Of a DNA stretch of 51,502 nucleotides, positions 50,900 through 51,502 are shown piece by piece. The DNA is from Lentisphaeria bacterium UBA1732. GTDB taxonomy: Bacteria; Verrucomicrobiota; Lentisphaeria; Victivallales; UBA1829. The translations under genes and the position numbers were made by a program. Each line of letters starts with the position of its first letter. The stretch's first letter is position 1. Below the pieces are notes generated by a model. The model saw only the letters and a list, made by a program, of their open reading frames with translations. It searched no databases and was not told the DNA's origin. The stretch spans positions 1 through 51,502 of the forward strand of contig DCIG01000079.1 of assembly GCA_002315855.1 (NCBI GenBank), given 5' to 3'.

Positions 50900-51502
50900 T
50901 CATGCAGAATACGTGCGACCCCCGAAAATTGCGGTACCAATTCGTACCATTGTGGCACCTTCTGCTATGGCTTGAGGGTAATCACGACTCATTCCCATGG
51001 ACAATTCAGGCAATTTGACCTCAAATTGAGCTTGCAAACGGTCGCGCAGATTCCGCAAATCAGCAAAAACACGGTGCAGCTCCGCATCCTGCGCATCCAT
51101 CGGAGCCATCGTCATAAGACCTTTTATTTCAACATATTCCATCGATAAACCGCGTTCCAGAGTCTGCTTCAAATCATCCACGGAACGGAATCCCGATTTA
51201 TTTTCTTCGCCGGAGTTTACTTCGAGTAAGATGTTGATTTTCTTTTGATTTACAGATGCCGCTCTGCCGATTTTCTCCAGAAGATGCAGAGAATCAACAG
51301 AATGTATCCAATTCGCCAGCAAAACTGCTTTAACTGCTTTATTTGACTGGAGTTGCCCAATCAAATGCCAGTCTGCGGAAGCCGGCAGTACAGGGACTTT
51401 CTCCGCAAGCTCCTGCACACGGTTTTCACCGAAGCTAACTTGTCCGGCTGCAATGGCTTCCGCAATATCCGAAGCAGGGAAAGTCTTGGATACCGCGAGC
51501 AG
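50900..51502 (-). CDS. yggS: YggS-family PLP homeostasis protein (5' end outside window)
   Basis: 200 residues visible, reading in at the window edge with LLAVSKTFPASDIAEAIAAGQVSFGENRVQEL, which carries the PLP-binding Lys in AVSK. WHLIGQLQSNK, LLEVNSGEENKSGF, GLMTMAP and the C-terminal LSMGMSRDYPQAIAEGATMVRIGTAIFGGR are diagnostic. The protein binds PLP in a TIM barrel without known enzymatic activity and buffers vitamin B6 in the cytoplasm. About 25-30 N-terminal residues are missing. A pyridoxal-type kinase is also encoded in this window, but 30 kb away. Confidence 0.95.
   Translation of the reverse strand: MLAVSKTFPASDIAEAIAAGQVSFGENRVQELAEKVPVLPASADWHLIGQLQSNKAVKAVLLANWIHSVDSLHLLEKIGRAASVNQKKINILLEVNSGEENKSGFRSVDDLKQTLERGLSMEYVEIKGLMTMAPMDAQDAELHRVFADLRNLRDRLQAQFEVKLPELSMGMSRDYPQAIAEGATMVRIGTAIFGGRTYSA

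Noticed and set aside
1..51502. CRISPR array
   Set aside because: No regularly spaced identical 25-40-bp repeats seen; the only tandem array has a 42-bp period with no unique spacers.

Overview
The window reads as chromosomal DNA of an anaerobic, diderm (Gram-negative type), polysaccharide-degrading bacterium. A periplasmic alpha-2-macroglobulin/PBP1C pair, many lipobox and Sec signal peptides, a flavodiiron protein with rubredoxin, and several secreted plant-glycan hydrolases all point that way. The overall look (glycosidases scattered between housekeeping genes, mid GC, long intergenic spacers) suggests a gut-type member of the PVC group such as Lentisphaerota/Victivallales. That placement is inference from general appearance; no rRNA or marker phylogeny was possible.

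Layout. 1-7785: a Gly/Met-rich chaperonin-like C-terminus, then an alpha-2-macroglobulin and PBP1C operon. 7964-11318: a secreted esterase and a two-part glycosyltransferase, divergent. 11477-18355 (minus): pnp, rpsO, a small membrane protein, a YibE/F permease and an alkaline phosphatase. 19392-25018 (minus): tRNA-His, a pyridoxal-type kinase, and a translationally coupled SDR / fumarate-reductase-like flavoprotein / old-yellow-enzyme operon. 25512-32251 (plus): a YtfR-YtfT-YjfF-YtfQ furanose ABC importer followed by a secreted GH51 arabinofuranosidase. 32538-34531: an AT-rich two-gene Septu (PtuA-PtuB) anti-phage system. 34695-42892: acetyltransferase, lipoprotein, GH2 enzyme, DUF2157/GDYxxLxY membrane pair, GH43 lipoprotein. 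43287-47859: a CAT-anticodon tRNA, a transposase remnant, a small Cys protein, a flavodiiron protein fused to flavin-reductase and rubredoxin domains, a free rubredoxin, a lipoprotein and a GGQ release-factor-like protein. 47871-51502 (minus): GH35 beta-galactosidase, a RhuM remnant and a partial YggS.

How the genes work together. GH51, GH43, GH35, GH2 and the esterase would strip arabinose, galactose and acyl groups from plant side chains, and the YtfQRT/YjfF importer would take up furanose sugars. The flavodiiron/rubredoxin cluster would remove O2 or NO. The SDR/flavoprotein/OYE operon has the enzyme-class composition of anaerobic ene-reduction pathways such as daidzein-to-equol conversion.

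The least expected structure is non-coding: a dispersed family of about 160-bp elements with inverted ends (near GAGCTGATTTCAAA / TTTGAAATNAGCTC). There are four near full-length copies, several shortened or palindromic derivatives and solo ends, all between genes. Their ends carry an outward-facing TTGAAA, which matches the -35 box of many promoters here, and one copy appears to complete a promoter for pnp. No transposase for the family is in the window.
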